DNA of 64,000 nucleotides from Weissella cibaria KACC 11862 (GCF_000193635.1 NZ_AEKT01000033.1:54003-118002); one strand, 5' to 3'; positions 10,848 to 18,793 are shown, numbered from the stretch's first letter. Program-made: numbers and translations. The notes: generated by a model from the sequence alone, not told the origin.

Positions 10848-10861
10848 TGTTAGCGCTTCCA
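10848..10861 (+). promoter_or_regulatory. Probable catabolite-responsive element (cre)
   Basis: TGTTAGCGCTTCCA matches the cre consensus TGWNANCGNTNWCA at all but one position. It lies 227 bases before the small WxL gene at 11088 in a long intergenic region. By established knowledge CcpA-HPr(Ser-P) binds such sites; here it would link WxL expression to sugar supply. I could not place a clear promoter relative to it, so activation versus repression cannot be told. Confidence 0.55.
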
Positions 10862-10866
10862 AATGA

Positions 10867-10879
10867 CCTTAAATTAAGG
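10867..10879. promoter_or_regulatory. 13-bp perfect palindrome, possible operator
   Basis: CCTTAA-A-TTAAGG is a perfect dyad 6 bases downstream of the cre-like site and well upstream of the small WxL gene. Its position suggests a binding site for a dimeric regulator, but AT-rich dyads of this size can arise by chance and no regulator is assigned. Confidence 0.3.
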
Positions 10880-10977
10880 TTTCTATCGGCTTTTGAGGGT
10901 TTGGGAAAAAGTAAAATGTTTGGGGGCTTCTATTACATAATGTAAGTGGGTAAAAAGTATTCTTTTATCCATGAGAA

Positions 10978-11014
10978 GTTATCAAGCCAAATGATGGGAA
11001 ATCAAGTTGATAAC
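10978..11014 (+). promoter_or_regulatory. 5' leader hairpin overlapping the left inverted-repeat arm
   Basis: GTTATCAA (10978-10985) and TTGATAAC (11007-11014) form a perfect 8-bp stem with a 21-base loop. The loop and part of the left stem are the same bases that make up the 23-nt arm complementary to 11677-11699. The leader RNA could therefore either fold locally or pair with the region after the gene, giving two exclusive structures. Confidence 0.55.
10983..11005 (+). repeat. Left arm of 23-nt perfect inverted repeat
   Basis: These 23 bases are the exact reverse complement of 11677-11699. The arms enclose one complete WxL gene with its leader. The pairing is too long and perfect to be chance. 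It may be a DNA inversion site or a long-range RNA stem joining the 5' leader and the intercistronic region. Confidence 0.9.
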
Positions 11015-11087
11015 AAACTTTTAGCAATAGAGAATGGTGGGACTTGAGGAGAGACTTGTCCCAGTAGAGAGAAAAGAGGAAACGAAT

Positions 11088-11660
11088 ATGATGTTTAAGA
11101 AGACTTTGGCATCTGCTGTGCTTGGGGCTGCCGTTTTGGTTGCACCAGTTGCAGCATTTGCTGCGAATGAAACGGCTGCTTCAGATACAGCTGATGTTAC
11201 TTCAGCAACGACAACTGGATCAGTTAAGTTCGAAGCTGGTCACTTGTCACTATACAATGTTAACGATGCTGTTGACTTTGGTAGTGCAAATGCCGCAGCT
11301 GTTTATGCAAGTGGCTACGATAAGACTGCCGATGACGAATCAGTGAACGTTGATGATTTCTTGGCCGATAACGGTCAATGGACGTTGAACGTTAAGCAAG
11401 GTGGCTGGGTTAAGGGTACTGATGGTACCACGGCTGGTGAGACGGCTTTGAACAACAACGCTACGTTGAAGATTGGCGAAAAGACGATCACAACTGACGG
11501 AACTGATTTAACGACAGGTAACGCAGCAAACAATGGTAAGGCCATTGACTTGGGTAAGTACTCATTGAGCGTTGCTAAGAACACTAATGTTAACGCTGGT
11601 ACATACACGAACACGTTGACTTGGTCATTGTCAAACGTTGCTGGTGCCGCAACGAAGTAA
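11088..11660 (+). CDS. Small WxL-domain protein, flanked by inverted repeats
   Basis: The true start is ATG 11088 (or 11091), with AGAGGA about 7 bases upstream; an upstream GTG frame adds 18 residues with no signal character. The 190-residue product has a signal peptide of about 26 residues (AFA-AN) and a single complete WxL domain with both motifs: WTL at Trp98 and LTWSLSN at Trp179. Codon use is strongly biased (TTG Leu, TCA Ser, AAG Lys, CGT-type), as in groEL and valS here, which suggests high expression. It starts a new transcription unit after a 300-base regulatory region and is followed by a DUF916/DUF3324 gene 78 bases on. It is the clearest candidate for an abundant surface WxL protein. 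Confidence 0.9.
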   Translation: MMFKKTLASAVLGAAVLVAPVAAFAANETAASDTADVTSATTTGSVKFEAGHLSLYNVNDAVDFGSANAAAVYASGYDKTADDESVNVDDFLADNGQWTLNVKQGGWVKGTDGTTAGETALNNNATLKIGEKTITTDGTDLTTGNAANNGKAIDLGKYSLSVAKNTNVNAGTYTNTLTWSLSNVAGAATK

Positions 11661-11676
11661 AGCTTTTAAACCATCT

Positions 11677-11699
11677 TTGATTTCCCATCATTTGGCTTG
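11677..11699 (+). repeat. Right arm of 23-nt perfect inverted repeat
   Basis: Reverse complement of 10983-11005 without mismatch. It begins 16 bases after the WxL stop codon and ends 39 bases before the next start, so it lies between two co-oriented cistrons. I see no separate promoter between it and the next gene. Confidence 0.9.
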
Positions 11700-11738
11700 G
11701 TAAAGAGAGAGTATTTCGTGTAAGAGGTTATATACATA

Positions 11739-12839
11739 ATGAAAAAGATGACATGGCTAGCGTTTGCAGTCGGTGTCGGTGCTGTAACGTTGTCTGGGAC
11801 AACCGTTCATGCAGCCCAGGCTGACTTAAACGTCACTCCCGTACAAGCAGCGAGTCAACGTGATAAGAGTGAGAGTTTCTTCGATCTAGTCTTGCAGCCG
11901 AACCAAAGTGAAAACTTATCCGTCAAGTTACAAAACACCACCAAGAAAGACATGGTGGTGGATGCCCAAGCGGCACCAGCATCAACTAGTAACAGTGGGA
12001 TTGTCCAGTACGATAACCAAGCAAAGTTAGATCCATCGTTGGTGTACAACGTGAACAAGTTGGTGCAAGCGCCGGACAAAATTACAATTCCAGCTGGGCA
12101 AACAGTGACGTATACAGCTAAGCTAACGATGCCTGGTGCAACGTTGCCCGGGATGGTTTCCGGGGCATTGATTTTTGAGCCTGAAACGGGTGAAAAAGCA
12201 ACAACCGGTCAAGGTAGTATGGGGATTGTCAATAAATTCCAATACACTGTCGGCATTTTGGCGCGTAATGAAAATCGTACATGGGAGCCTGATTTGACGT
12301 TTGCAGGGGTAGCAACGAAGAATGAGGCTGGTACGACGAACATTGCGATTAAGATGCGTAACACAACGAGCACGTATTTGAACCAATTAGCAGTTGAAGC
12401 CACGGTGACAAAAGATGGTAAAACATATGCGCGTAAGCAACGTGATATGCAAATGGCACCAAATTCGAACTTTAGCTATCTGGTACCGTTGAAGGAAAAC
12501 GCAACTGCCGGTAAGTACACAATGAAAACGACGGCTTACTACGTTAAGGATAGTGCTGGGCAATACCAGGATGGTACGGGCCAACGCTATCGTTACAAGA
12601 AAACCTATACGAACGACGTAACGCTGACCAGTCAGCAAGCTAAAAAATTGAACGCTGATATTAAGCAAGCCGCTGGTGGTGTGCCAACAAGTATTATTGC
12701 TGGTATTTCAGCAATTGTTGTATTGGTCGCGGCTGTATTCGGTATGATTTTCTTGATGATGAAGCGTCGTAAGCGGGCGGATAGTCGTATGGCTGACTTG
12801 GAAGCTGAACTCGCTAAGTTAAAGGCAAATCAGAAATAA
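11739..12839 (+). CDS. WxL-interacting membrane protein (DUF916/DUF3324)
   Basis: 366 residues. Signal peptide 1-25 (VHA-A), DUF916 domain beginning near FFDLVLQPNQSE, DUF3324 domain with DMQMAPNSNF, one membrane helix (encoded about 12688-12760), then a basic tail rich in Lys/Arg. AAGAGG lies 10-12 bases before ATG 11739. It follows the inverted-repeat-flanked WxL gene and precedes an LRR-WxL gene at 12874, so the three probably form one operon: small WxL, anchor, large WxL. The role as membrane partner of WxL proteins is from family knowledge. Confidence 0.9.
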   Translation: MKKMTWLAFAVGVGAVTLSGTTVHAAQADLNVTPVQAASQRDKSESFFDLVLQPNQSENLSVKLQNTTKKDMVVDAQAAPASTSNSGIVQYDNQAKLDPSLVYNVNKLVQAPDKITIPAGQTVTYTAKLTMPGATLPGMVSGALIFEPETGEKATTGQGSMGIVNKFQYTVGILARNENRTWEPDLTFAGVATKNEAGTTNIAIKMRNTTSTYLNQLAVEATVTKDGKTYARKQRDMQMAPNSNFSYLVPLKENATAGKYTMKTTAYYVKDSAGQYQDGTGQRYRYKKTYTNDVTLTSQQAKKLNADIKQAAGGVPTSIIAGISAIVVLVAAVFGMIFLMMKRRKRADSRMADLEAELAKLKANQK

Positions 12840-12873
12840 ATCAATATTGAAATTGGGAAAGGGGACGATTGTC

Positions 12874-15381
12874 ATGGTAAATGTACGCTTGAATAAGAGG
12901 CGCTTACGGGCAGTCGTCGCCTTTTTGACATTAATTGGGTTGGAATTTGGTGGCGTAGTTGGTTATGAAGCAACTATGGCGCAACCTAACCAAGTGGTGC
13001 GGGCCGATACGGCTTCGACGACGCTCTTGCAATTGGGAATTCCCAAAGCAGTTATCCAAACGATGCTCGACAATAGTCTCGAGAGTGATGACCGCACGCC
13101 GACTGCCGCGGGTGAAACAGTGAATACCTTTACGTTGGGTGATGTACAAAAGTTGAAGACGCTGTCGCTAGCAACGCGTACTAAAAATGCGGATGGCACA
13201 TACACATCGAAAGCTAACAGTAATGTGGCTGATTGGCTAGGATCATTGGATTACACAGCAACGACTGGTGGCGCGTCTCCGGTTGTGACAAATGATGTCG
13301 TGCTCGGTGCCGATTATTTGTCGACGGGGCAGACAGCTGTTAGCACAATTCTTGATAAAGGTGTGCCTAAGTGGAGCGGTGGTGATCAATACTACACGCC
13401 AACCCCTATTTTGAACGTGTTGATGGCAGTAATTAATTCAGCCACAAATGCAACAACTCTTGATTTAACGGGGATGTTATCAAAGGTGCCTACGCAGAGT
13501 GCGTATAGCACCGTACACATGGCCACAATGGCTTTGGTTCAAACTAATAAACTAACAAATTTGAAGACCTTAAACTTAGGTGGCAATCGGTTAGGGTCTG
13601 ATCAACAAGGTTCTGCTGCCATTGATGGCTCAGCCTACTATTTGTTCCGGTCAAATACGTTAACCTCAAATTCGGTCACAGACCTGGATTTGTCGAATAA
13701 TGATTTTACAACGCTAGATGGTAATATTTTATCGGGAATTGGCTCACAAATTTCAGCATTGAATTTGGGTGGTAATAACATTACCTCGATTGACTACAAT
13801 AACGGTTCGGTCTTTTCAAACGCGTCGAAATCAGATGGTGGTAGTGTTAATTTGGCAGGTAGTGAAAACCTAAACGTCTCTGGCAATACAGCTTATGTTA
13901 TCGCTTCAGCCCTGAATTCCGGTGGTGCGTCGTTGACTTTGGATGATAAGACGGCCAATGATTTGGCTACGAATCAATTGGCGAGTCAAAGTGCCTGGCC
14001 AGGGGTTAGTTCAGCTGGGTTCCAGTCGATTGCACCGCAACTATCGGGTAGTACGGTGACGACGATTGTTAGTCAAAACGCAACGGCTGTGACGTCCAAC
14101 GTCCTTCAAACATTGGCGACAACGAACGCCGATGCATTGAGCGCCAACACCTTAACCAGCTTGGCAGATAAAAATGCCAACGCGATTACGGCCGATGCGC
14201 TTTCATCGATTGCGGCGAATAATGCGACTGCAATCGATGATAAGGTGGTGTCATCAGTGCTAGCAAATAAGCCGACTGCGATTACGTCAGATTCGCTGTC
14301 GGCAATTGCGCAAAATAGTGCTGGGGCGTTAACCAGTAATTTGGTATCAAGCATCTTAGAAAAGCAGCCCGATGCGATTACATCAGATTCACTGTCGGCG
14401 ATTGCATCAGGTAGTGCCGATGCTTTGAGCCCGGCCGTCGTATCACAGGTGGTCAATTCCAATCCAACGGCGATTACGGCGGATTCGTTGTCAGCAATTG
14501 CCAAAGGTAACGGGGCAGCCCTGAACGCAGACGTCCTTGCAACGGTCGCGAAGACGAGTCCCGATGCGATTACGTCAACTTCATTGGCAGCTGTGGCAGC
14601 GAATAATGCCGACGCATTGGATGCGACGACTTTGGCAACGATTGCTAAGACGCATCCCGACGCGATTGATGCAACCGTCATTGCGACGGTTGCCACGCAG
14701 AATCCAGCCACGTTAACGCCAGATTTGGTGACGAAATTGGCTGATGCAGGGGCATTGGATGCGACTGCTTTGAAAACCATTGCAGTTAATAATCCAGCGG
14801 CGTTAACGGGCTTGTCAGATGATGATAAGGAGAAAGTTATTGCCGCGGCTGGTGGAAGTGACAAGGTTGGTGATGTTGTCAACAATCCGACTACGGTCCC
14901 TAACTCTGAGGCCGCTAAGCCGGCGACGGATACACCGGTTGTTGCACCGCAATCAGACACGCAAGGATCAGTTGCAGTGTCTGGTGGTAACATTGGGTTT
15001 GGCCAGGTTAATCTTGGTGGTACAGATGATGTTATTACGTCACCGACAGCTATCGAAGTGGCTGGAACCATCCCCAAGTCGTGGTCACTAGCAGTATCGG
15101 CAACGGCTTGGCAAACCGCTGATGGTCAGCATCAATTCCAACCAACGTTAACCTTTGGCACAGTGCAAGACAAAGCAAATAACAAAGCGCTGGATGCCAT
15201 CCAATTAACGTCCGATGGTCGTACAAAGGTATTAGTTGGTAACGCGACGGCGGCTCAAACGTTTGACGTACAAATGGGATCGATTCAGATGACGCATTTT
15301 GATGGTGCTGTTGCTGGACAAGCCTACACCGGGACAATCAATTGGCAACTCAGCAATACGCAGAGTGCCACACAACAATAA
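12874..15381 (+). CDS. LRR-type WxL surface protein with 16-residue tandem repeats
   Basis: ATG 12874 has AAAGGGG upstream; an in-frame TTG at 12847 lacks a site. The 835-residue protein has a signal/transmembrane start (about 1-45), an LRR-like cap and leucine-rich segments (about 50-340; LKTLNLGGNRL, LDLSNNDF), then about 15 copies of a strict 16-residue repeat of the form NxPDAITxDxLxxIA (from about residue 400 to 640), and a C-terminal WxL domain with both motifs intact (SWSL Trp737; NWQL Trp824). It is a close paralogue of the next gene and shares the N-terminal cap with the giant WxL protein. Likely a wall-bound adhesin; ligand unknown. Confidence 0.9.
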   Translation: MVNVRLNKRRLRAVVAFLTLIGLEFGGVVGYEATMAQPNQVVRADTASTTLLQLGIPKAVIQTMLDNSLESDDRTPTAAGETVNTFTLGDVQKLKTLSLATRTKNADGTYTSKANSNVADWLGSLDYTATTGGASPVVTNDVVLGADYLSTGQTAVSTILDKGVPKWSGGDQYYTPTPILNVLMAVINSATNATTLDLTGMLSKVPTQSAYSTVHMATMALVQTNKLTNLKTLNLGGNRLGSDQQGSAAIDGSAYYLFRSNTLTSNSVTDLDLSNNDFTTLDGNILSGIGSQISALNLGGNNITSIDYNNGSVFSNASKSDGGSVNLAGSENLNVSGNTAYVIASALNSGGASLTLDDKTANDLATNQLASQSAWPGVSSAGFQSIAPQLSGSTVTTIVSQNATAVTSNVLQTLATTNADALSANTLTSLADKNANAITADALSSIAANNATAIDDKVVSSVLANKPTAITSDSLSAIAQNSAGALTSNLVSSILEKQPDAITSDSLSAIASGSADALSPAVVSQVVNSNPTAITADSLSAIAKGNGAALNADVLATVAKTSPDAITSTSLAAVAANNADALDATTLATIAKTHPDAIDATVIATVATQNPATLTPDLVTKLADAGALDATALKTIAVNNPAALTGLSDDDKEKVIAAAGGSDKVGDVVNNPTTVPNSEAAKPATDTPVVAPQSDTQGSVAVSGGNIGFGQVNLGGTDDVITSPTAIEVAGTIPKSWSLAVSATAWQTADGQHQFQPTLTFGTVQDKANNKALDAIQLTSDGRTKVLVGNATAAQTFDVQMGSIQMTHFDGAVAGQAYTGTINWQLSNTQSATQQ

Positions 15382-15386
15382 TAGCA

Positions 15387-15420
15387 AAAGGGACATCTTG
15401 TGAATAAGGTGTCCCTTTTT
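15387..15420 (+). terminator. Rho-independent terminator after the LRR-WxL operon
   Basis: AAAGGGACATCTT and AAGGTGTCCCTTT form a 13-bp stem with one G-U pair and a 6-base loop, followed by a T run. It begins 5 bases after the stop codon and closes the 11088-15381 unit. Confidence 0.9.
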
Positions 15421-15568
15421 GTTATCTGGGACAGATAAATATGCACCATGACAGGGGGTTCTCGGACCCGAAAAGGTCTTTTGGGGGATTTGGGACACCG
15501 TGATTAACTGACTAAAAGTAGGTTAATCTGATAGATAGGAAGATGAATTGAAAGGGGGATGTGCCGTT

Positions 15569-17650
15569 ATGAAAAAGCGGGTCATGAGTATACTGATGTT
15601 AGCGTCAGTCGTTGGCGCAATCGGGACAAATATAGCCACATTCTCAACTTTCAGCTCGTTGTCACCTTTATCTTATGACACGGTTCATGCGGCAGATGAT
15701 TACACCCAGAATCTCTTAACGGTTTATAAGATTCCAAGTGCAGTTATTCAAGCGATTATTGATAATAGTGTCGCTACCAACGGTAAGACGCCCAAAGCAA
15801 ATGGTAAAACGGTTACTAATTTTACCGTGGCAGATTTCCGTGATTTAACAACGGTGTCTTTGGCTAATCGGGTAAAGGATGTTGATGGGACATATACGTC
15901 GATGACCAACGACGCGGTTGCAACGGCGATTGGGTCCGTACAAATGGTGAACGCGGGTGCGTTAGCCGATAGCAATTCACAAACGCCAACCAGTTTGGTA
16001 TCGCAAAATTTCATCAGCGATAGTCGTCGGACAGATATGGTGAACTTATTAAAGAATGGTGGTTATGCGACTGATCAATGGGATCAGCAAGGTAATCGTC
16101 AGACAGTTTATACGACAGCGAATATTTGGCTTAATCAACTTGTGGCTCTGATTGCCACAAACCCTAAGTTGACCACATTAGACTTAACAGGTGCCTTTTC
16201 AAAAGTGCCTTTTGATAGTGGCTTTAGTAAAGCTGGGTTACTTATTGGTATGATGGTCAACAAATCAGCAACCTTGCAGTCGTTGGCCTTAGGGTTTAAT
16301 CCGATTATTGCGAACGAGGTCCAGAGCAATGCCTGGACCTACTATAACTACGCGTTGAATTTACCTGCTCTGACTAATTTGGATTTACAATCGAATCAGT
16401 TAACAGTCCTGGATACGCAAATTTTACAGAATGTGCAAAACAATCTGGCAACGTTGAATTTAGCCGGAAATGCAATTTCGAAAATCACAACGAATGCGGA
16501 GGGCGTTTTCAACCAAGCAACGGTAGATTTGTCGAATGCTGACTTTACAAATTTAGATCCAAGTACGCACAAAATTTTGGCTTCGGCCTTGAATTCGGGT
16601 AAAGGTGGGTTGGAGCTCAGCGACACAGCCACGAATCAATTAATTACAGCGTCGATAAATGATGGTTGGAATGATGTTAATGTCAACGCGAGTGGGTTAA
16701 ATAAGGTTGCAGACCAGTTGGACTCGTCGACTGTGGACAAAATTGCAACGACCAAGCCCACGTTGGTTGATGATAAGGTCATGGCGACACTAGTGACGTC
16801 AAATGCCAGCGCACTGACGGGTGATAGTGTGACGCAAATTGTGAAGGCCAACCCCAATGTTGTGGATGCGGATACGTTGACGAAACTGGCAACGAATAAT
16901 CCGGCAGCCATTACGTCAGATACATTGGAACATTTGGCCAGCACAAATGCGACAGCTATTTCGCCTGATGTGATTAGTAAAGTTGGGGCAACCAACCCAG
17001 ATGCGATTACATCGGGGTTGATTAATAATTTGGCTGAGGCGGGGCAACTAGATGCGGACACGTTGGCAACGATTGCCGCAACAAAACCATCTGTTGTCGC
17101 GAACTTAACACCGGAACAAAAAGAAACGATTACGAAAGTTGTTGGCGCTGATGACTTGTCAAAGGTACAAGATATTCTCGACAATCCTAATGCCAGCGCG
17201 CCAGTTGTACTAAGCAATCCAGCACCAACGACACAAGGCAAGGTCAGTGTAGACAAGACAAGCTTATCTTTTGGGACACCGAATGTCACTGATATTCAGG
17301 CAACAAGTGTGATTAAAGCTGATACCGGGCTACGTGTTACGGGTACCGTCACGAAAGGACAATCCTTGCGCTTATTAGCTAGCAAGTGGACGGCTTTGGA
17401 TGGGACGAGTAGTTTTGCACCAACCTTGCAATTGACTGGCGAGGACGCTGTGAATAATCAGGGGGTTGATCAAGCAGTTGTGGCAGGTGATAGTACAGAG
17501 CTATTACGGGCGACAGCTGACAATGTTGATTTTGATGTGACGCTAGATTCGGTTGGCATGACGAATATTACGGGCGTTCAAGCTGGTAAAACGTACGCCG
17601 GTTCATTAACATGGCAGTTAAATAATCTGCCCGGTACGACAACAAATTAA
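15569..17650 (+). CDS. LRR-type WxL surface protein, paralogue of preceding gene
   Basis: ATG 15569 follows AAAGGGGG; an in-frame TTG at 15548 is discounted. 693 residues: signal peptide about 1-41 (VHA-A), the same N-terminal cap as the preceding protein (IPSAVIQAIIDNS), leucine-rich segments (about 170-340), about seven 16-residue repeats (about 395-510), and a C-terminal WxL domain. The proximal motif has lost its Trp (GQSL, Gln598), while the distal LTWQLNN is kept. It stands alone between two intergenic regions of 150-250 bases, so it is probably transcribed separately. The clear kinship in order and sequence to 12874-15381 points to tandem duplication. Confidence 0.9.
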   Translation: MKKRVMSILMLASVVGAIGTNIATFSTFSSLSPLSYDTVHAADDYTQNLLTVYKIPSAVIQAIIDNSVATNGKTPKANGKTVTNFTVADFRDLTTVSLANRVKDVDGTYTSMTNDAVATAIGSVQMVNAGALADSNSQTPTSLVSQNFISDSRRTDMVNLLKNGGYATDQWDQQGNRQTVYTTANIWLNQLVALIATNPKLTTLDLTGAFSKVPFDSGFSKAGLLIGMMVNKSATLQSLALGFNPIIANEVQSNAWTYYNYALNLPALTNLDLQSNQLTVLDTQILQNVQNNLATLNLAGNAISKITTNAEGVFNQATVDLSNADFTNLDPSTHKILASALNSGKGGLELSDTATNQLITASINDGWNDVNVNASGLNKVADQLDSSTVDKIATTKPTLVDDKVMATLVTSNASALTGDSVTQIVKANPNVVDADTLTKLATNNPAAITSDTLEHLASTNATAISPDVISKVGATNPDAITSGLINNLAEAGQLDADTLATIAATKPSVVANLTPEQKETITKVVGADDLSKVQDILDNPNASAPVVLSNPAPTTQGKVSVDKTSLSFGTPNVTDIQATSVIKADTGLRVTGTVTKGQSLRLLASKWTALDGTSSFAPTLQLTGEDAVNNQGVDQAVVAGDSTELLRATADNVDFDVTLDSVGMTNITGVQAGKTYAGSLTWQLNNLPGTTTN

Positions 17651-17697
17651 GAACGTTCCTTTTTTAGGGATTTTTCGTTTGCGTTGGTGGAAAAGGG

Positions 17698-17703
17698 TAT
17701 AAT
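17698..17703 (+). promoter_or_regulatory. Promoter -10 (TATAAT) of the candidate small RNA
   Basis: A perfect TATAAT lies about 7-10 bases before the first stem of the structured RNA. No good -35 is visible at the usual distance. The distance from any ORF start (about 190 bases) fits an RNA transcript better than a direct mRNA start. Confidence 0.55.
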
Positions 17704-17709
17704 TAATGA

Positions 17710-17845
17710 TACGTAAAGAACAGTTTATCTTTTTAGCCATCTAACCAATGGCCTGTTCCTTTACCTCATATAACCATACAGACCTGCTAGGGTGATCTCT
17801 TACTAGTAGGTCAGCGAAACCATGGGTGCTGCCCATGGTTTTTCT
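17710..17845 (+). ncRNA. Candidate structured RNA with intrinsic terminator
   Basis: Three consecutive stems follow a TATAAT box. Stem 1 pairs GTAAAGAACAG (17713-17723) with CTGTTCCTTTAC (17753-17764) and contains an inner GCCAT/ATGGC hairpin. Stem 2 pairs GACCTGCTAG (17781-17790) with CTAGTAGGTC (17803-17812). Stem 3 is AACCATGGG/CCCATGGTT (17818-17840) followed by five T, a terminator. I do not recognise it as tmRNA, SRP, RNase P or a named riboswitch. It could be a free small RNA of about 135 nt or an attenuating leader of the gene at 17895, which appears to have its own TACAAT box at 17849-17854. Confidence 0.6.
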
Positions 17846-17894
17846 GTTACAATAGAAGGTAAAGATAAACAGTTAAAGAGATGAGGATCTCATA

Positions 17895-18656
17895 ATGAGT
17901 GAAACAAAAGTAAATTTAGTTGCTTCAACTTTGACAAATAGCCTAGGGACGACGGTCATTGGACACGTTGGGGTACCAGCAGCTGTTATCAATGTGAAGT
18001 ATCCAAATGGTAAATATGATACGGTTGTTTCAGACAACCAAGGTGATTTCGTGACCAAGGCGCCAGTTGGCGTAATTGATGGTGACATTTTGGTGGAGGC
18101 CCAGTTGCCTGGGGATGTTGCGTCAAAGGAAACAGTCACGTTGACGATTGATATTCCAGCGCCAGTTGTAACGGCAATTATTTCAACGCAAGACAACCAA
18201 CGCTTGCTGGAAGGTCGTGTTAATCAGCCTGATGTAGATGTGACTGTTAAACTGAATGAAGAAGATGATCCGGTCTTTTTATTAGTTGATAATAGCCACG
18301 AATTCGAGTTGGTGCTACCTGAGAACACGACACCTGCACAGGTTGAAGTGATTGCGAAGAGTCGAATTACTGGCAAGACGGCGACTACCAAGGTTGGTCT
18401 AGGCGTTACGACCAAGACGCTTGTCATGCCAGCATTAACAGATGACATGATTGCTGAGTACGTTGCTAAGGAAAAGGAACAGCAGGCCGTGGCTCAGCAA
18501 GCAACGGCTGAACAGACACCACGTCCGTTTGAGCCAGCAGCGGAAACCGCGCCCGTTGATATTCCAGAAGAAGTTGTGGAAGAGGAACCAACAACTCGCC
18601 AACAAGAGAAGCCAAGCGGTATTCGTGGCTTTTTCTCAAAGTTATTTGGAAAGTAA
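17895..18656 (+). CDS. Two-domain Ig-like protein without signal peptide
   Basis: Preceded by TGAGGA and an extended -10-like TGTTACAAT near 17846-17854. The 253-residue protein has no signal peptide or membrane helix. Residues about 5-90 and 92-175 look like two beta-sandwich domains of bacterial Ig/carboxypeptidase-regulatory type (pattern GHVGVPAAVINVKYPNGK, then EGRVNQPDVDVTVKLNEED). A Gln/Glu/Pro-rich acidic linker follows, ending in a short amphipathic segment GIRGFFSKLFGK that could bind membrane. Function unknown; I infer only an intracellular or peripherally membrane-bound beta-sandwich protein. Confidence 0.75.
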   Translation: MSETKVNLVASTLTNSLGTTVIGHVGVPAAVINVKYPNGKYDTVVSDNQGDFVTKAPVGVIDGDILVEAQLPGDVASKETVTLTIDIPAPVVTAIISTQDNQRLLEGRVNQPDVDVTVKLNEEDDPVFLLVDNSHEFELVLPENTTPAQVEVIAKSRITGKTATTKVGLGVTTKTLVMPALTDDMIAEYVAKEKEQQAVAQQATAEQTPRPFEPAAETAPVDIPEEVVEEEPTTRQQEKPSGIRGFFSKLFGK

Positions 18657-18665
18657 TCAAAAAAC

Positions 18666-18706
18666 AAAAACGACATCCAGAGCGTGTGCTCTGAATGTCG
18701 TTTTTT
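18666..18706. terminator. Bidirectional terminator hairpin
   Basis: ACGACATCCAGAGC and GCTCTGAATGTCGT pair over 14 positions with one mismatch and a GTGT loop. A runs precede and T runs follow, so it can end the 17895 gene (plus strand) and the tRNA-Lys transcript (minus strand). Confidence 0.85.
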
Positions 18707-18719
18707 CATTGACGGTTTA

Positions 18720-18793
18720 TACCCCCTCAGGGATTCGAACCCTGGACCCGCGGATTAAAAGTCCGTTGCTCTAACCAGCTGAGCTAAGGAGGC
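18720..18793 (-). tRNA. tRNA-Lys (anticodon TTT)
   Basis: On the minus strand a full cloverleaf can be drawn: D arm GCTC/GAGC, anticodon loop CTTTTAA between CGGA and TCCG, T arm CAGGG-TTCGAAT-CCCTG, and a 7-bp acceptor stem (GCCTCCT with AGGGGGT). The anticodon TTT reads Lys. Two details are odd: the first acceptor pair is G-U, and the outermost anticodon-stem pair is A-C. No CCA is encoded. Confidence 0.93.

Noticed and set aside
14071-14800. Regular 48-bp DNA periodicity, considered as CRISPR-like or satellite repeat
   Set aside because: The period is exactly 16 codons in a well-supported gene, units differ at many bases, and there are no unique spacers.
14106-15077. Minus-strand ORF of 323 codons over the 16-residue repeat region
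   Set aside because: Same cause: repetitive GCN/ACN/GAT codons keep the opposite frame open. The composition is Ala/Val/Ser without domain features.
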